A stretch of DNA of 64,000 bases from Gammaproteobacteria bacterium (GTDB lineage: Bacteria; Pseudomonadota; Gammaproteobacteria; Pseudomonadales; Pseudohongiellaceae): positions 62,001 through 126,000 of the forward strand of contig VYCF01000024.1 of assembly GCA_009844085.1 (NCBI GenBank). Reading direction: 5' to 3'. Both the position numbers and the translations under genes were made by a program. Under the pieces are notes generated by a model that was not told where the DNA came from, did not search any database, and saw only the letters and a list, made by a program, of their open reading frames with translations. The stretch's first letter is position 1. Each line of letters opens with the position of its first letter. Positions 63,216 through 64,000 of the stretch are shown here, in pieces.

Positions 63216-64000
63216 TCAAGCGCCCAATTGTCGCGCCAGATCGAGAAAATCGGTGGCCGTCACATCGAAATCGCCGCTCGTGTCCGGCGTAAAGGGCCGA
63301 TCCGGACCTCGTTCCAGCGGCCGCGGCACATATCCCGTACGTAAGCCTGTGGCCGCGGCAGCGCGCAGGTCGCCCGGATGGGCCGCGACCATCATCACCT
63401 GTTCCGGAGCGAGACCGAGCAGATCCGCCGCTTTCAGGTAGACCGCCGGATTCGGCTTGTATCGTTCCGCGAGTTCGGCCGAAAGGATCGCATCCCAGGG
63501 CAGACCGGCGTTCTTCGCCATATTGGTCAACAGCGCGACATTGCCGTTGGACAGCGTCGCGATCACATAACGCGTCTTCAGCCGGTTCAATCCCGCCACT
63601 GCGTCAGGCCAGGGCGAAAGCCTGTGCCAGGCATAGTTGAATTCGACCCTCTCCTCCTCCGTAAGTTCCTGCAGCCCATATTCTTCGATCAGCTCGTCGA
63701 GAATCATCCGATGCAGAACGTCGATCTTCGTCCATGGCAACTCGCCATTGCGCACCCGGCTCATCGAAGGCCCATAACCTCCGCGCCAGCGGTCGGCAAA
63801 CTCGAACCAGTCCACGTCGAAATCCCTGCCCGCCGCCAGCAACTGCCCTTCCCGCGCAATCGACGACCGCCAATCCACCACCGTACCGAACACATCAAAT
63901 GTCAGCGCCCGAACCTCCCCCAAGGGCCCATCAACCTGCGCAAATGCCAACCTGCCCGATACCCCGGCTCCCGCCGCAACCGCCAGCGACCCCCCCAGAA
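63216..64000 (-). CDS. HAD-family haloacid dehalogenase type II-like hydrolase, N-terminus off window
   Basis: The frame is open from the right edge to a stop at 63216 (about 260 residues visible). The HAD core has the nucleophile aspartate in ALTFDVFGTVVDWRSSI, ATLSNGNVALLTNMAK (motif II), a motif III lysine in ELAERYKPNPAVYLKA and VAAHPGDLRAAAATGLRTGY (motif IV; HPGD where HDWD is commoner). Upstream residues GGSLAVAAGAGVSGRLAFAQ look like the hydrophobic part and cleavage site of an export (perhaps Tat) signal, so the TTG at 63950 is unlikely to be the true start. The substrate is unknown. The gap to the peptidase gene is 24 bases. Confidence 0.85.
   Translation of the reverse strand, partial: LGGSLAVAAGAGVSGRLAFAQVDGPLGEVRALTFDVFGTVVDWRSSIAREGQLLAAGRDFDVDWFEFADRWRGGYGPSMSRVRNGELPWTKIDVLHRMILDELIEEYGLQELTEEERVEFNYAWHRLSPWPDAVAGLNRLKTRYVIATLSNGNVALLTNMAKNAGLPWDAILSAELAERYKPNPAVYLKAADLLGLAPEQVMMVAAHPGDLRAAAATGLRTGYVPRPLERGPDRPFTPDTSGDFDVTATDFLDLARQLGA

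Overview
The window comes from a GC-rich gammaproteobacterial chromosome, probably a free-living aquatic or marine lineage. Two kinds of evidence support this. The block gltA / sdhCDAB-sucAB-lpd-sucCD and the block clpB-pgeF-rluD / bamD followed by type IV minor pilin genes have the order I know from Pseudomonas. The DUF3450-ttpC-exbB-exbD-tonB-TPR operon is the TonB2-type system of Vibrio, Shewanella and other marine gammaproteobacteria. Nearly every gene is housekeeping. No phage, insertion sequence or CRISPR array was seen.

Layout. 1-1392: 3' truncated htpG with a heat-shock promoter. 1410-6653: TonB2 energy-transduction operon. 6854-17827: succinate dehydrogenase, 2-oxoglutarate dehydrogenase and succinyl-CoA synthetase as one minus-strand run, divergent from gltA (17969-19273). 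19289-22552: tRNA-Ala(GGC), gltX, dusA and a TerB-like gene. 22553-33346: a tight minus-strand run of eight genes (pssA, msrP, msrQ, moxR-like, VWA, fadD-like, hrpA, mlaA). 33438-37161: ilvC facing ilvI-ilvH. 37490-43040: clpB-pgeF-rluD divergent from bamD. 43050-47619: nadE and a minor-pilin cluster (fimT, pilV, pilW, pilX, pilE) without pilY1. 47872-52668: a TauE permease, a PhoP/PhoQ-like two-component pair with a PepSY protein, a membrane-anchored cold-shock-domain protein, a TlpA-like thioredoxin and a DUF1820 protein. 52939-60782: miaB-phoH-ybeY-corC-leuS-lptE-holA. 61023-64000: an M3 metallopeptidase lipoprotein and a HAD hydrolase that runs off the right edge.

The most unusual content is a family of long palindromic repeats (full copies at 26718-26822, 47648-47841, 52745-52880 and 60746-61011; short forms at 19426-19461 and 37467-37500). 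Each full copy has 24-30 bp inverted arms around a shared core. Arm sequences differ between copies, but the differences are mostly matched on the opposite arm, so the hairpin is preserved. One copy is exactly 105 bp and sits in frame inside the hrpA coding sequence. Others lie at gene ends or in promoter regions, and repeat sequence supplies the stop codons of clpB and holA. The two short forms look like the flanks joined without the palindrome.

Regulation readable from the sequence includes sigma-32-type promoters before htpG and clpB, back-to-back sigma-70 promoters for sdhC and gltA with a perfect inverted repeat inside the gltA promoter, a near-consensus tRNA promoter, and a structured leader with a small overlapping ORF before ilvI.
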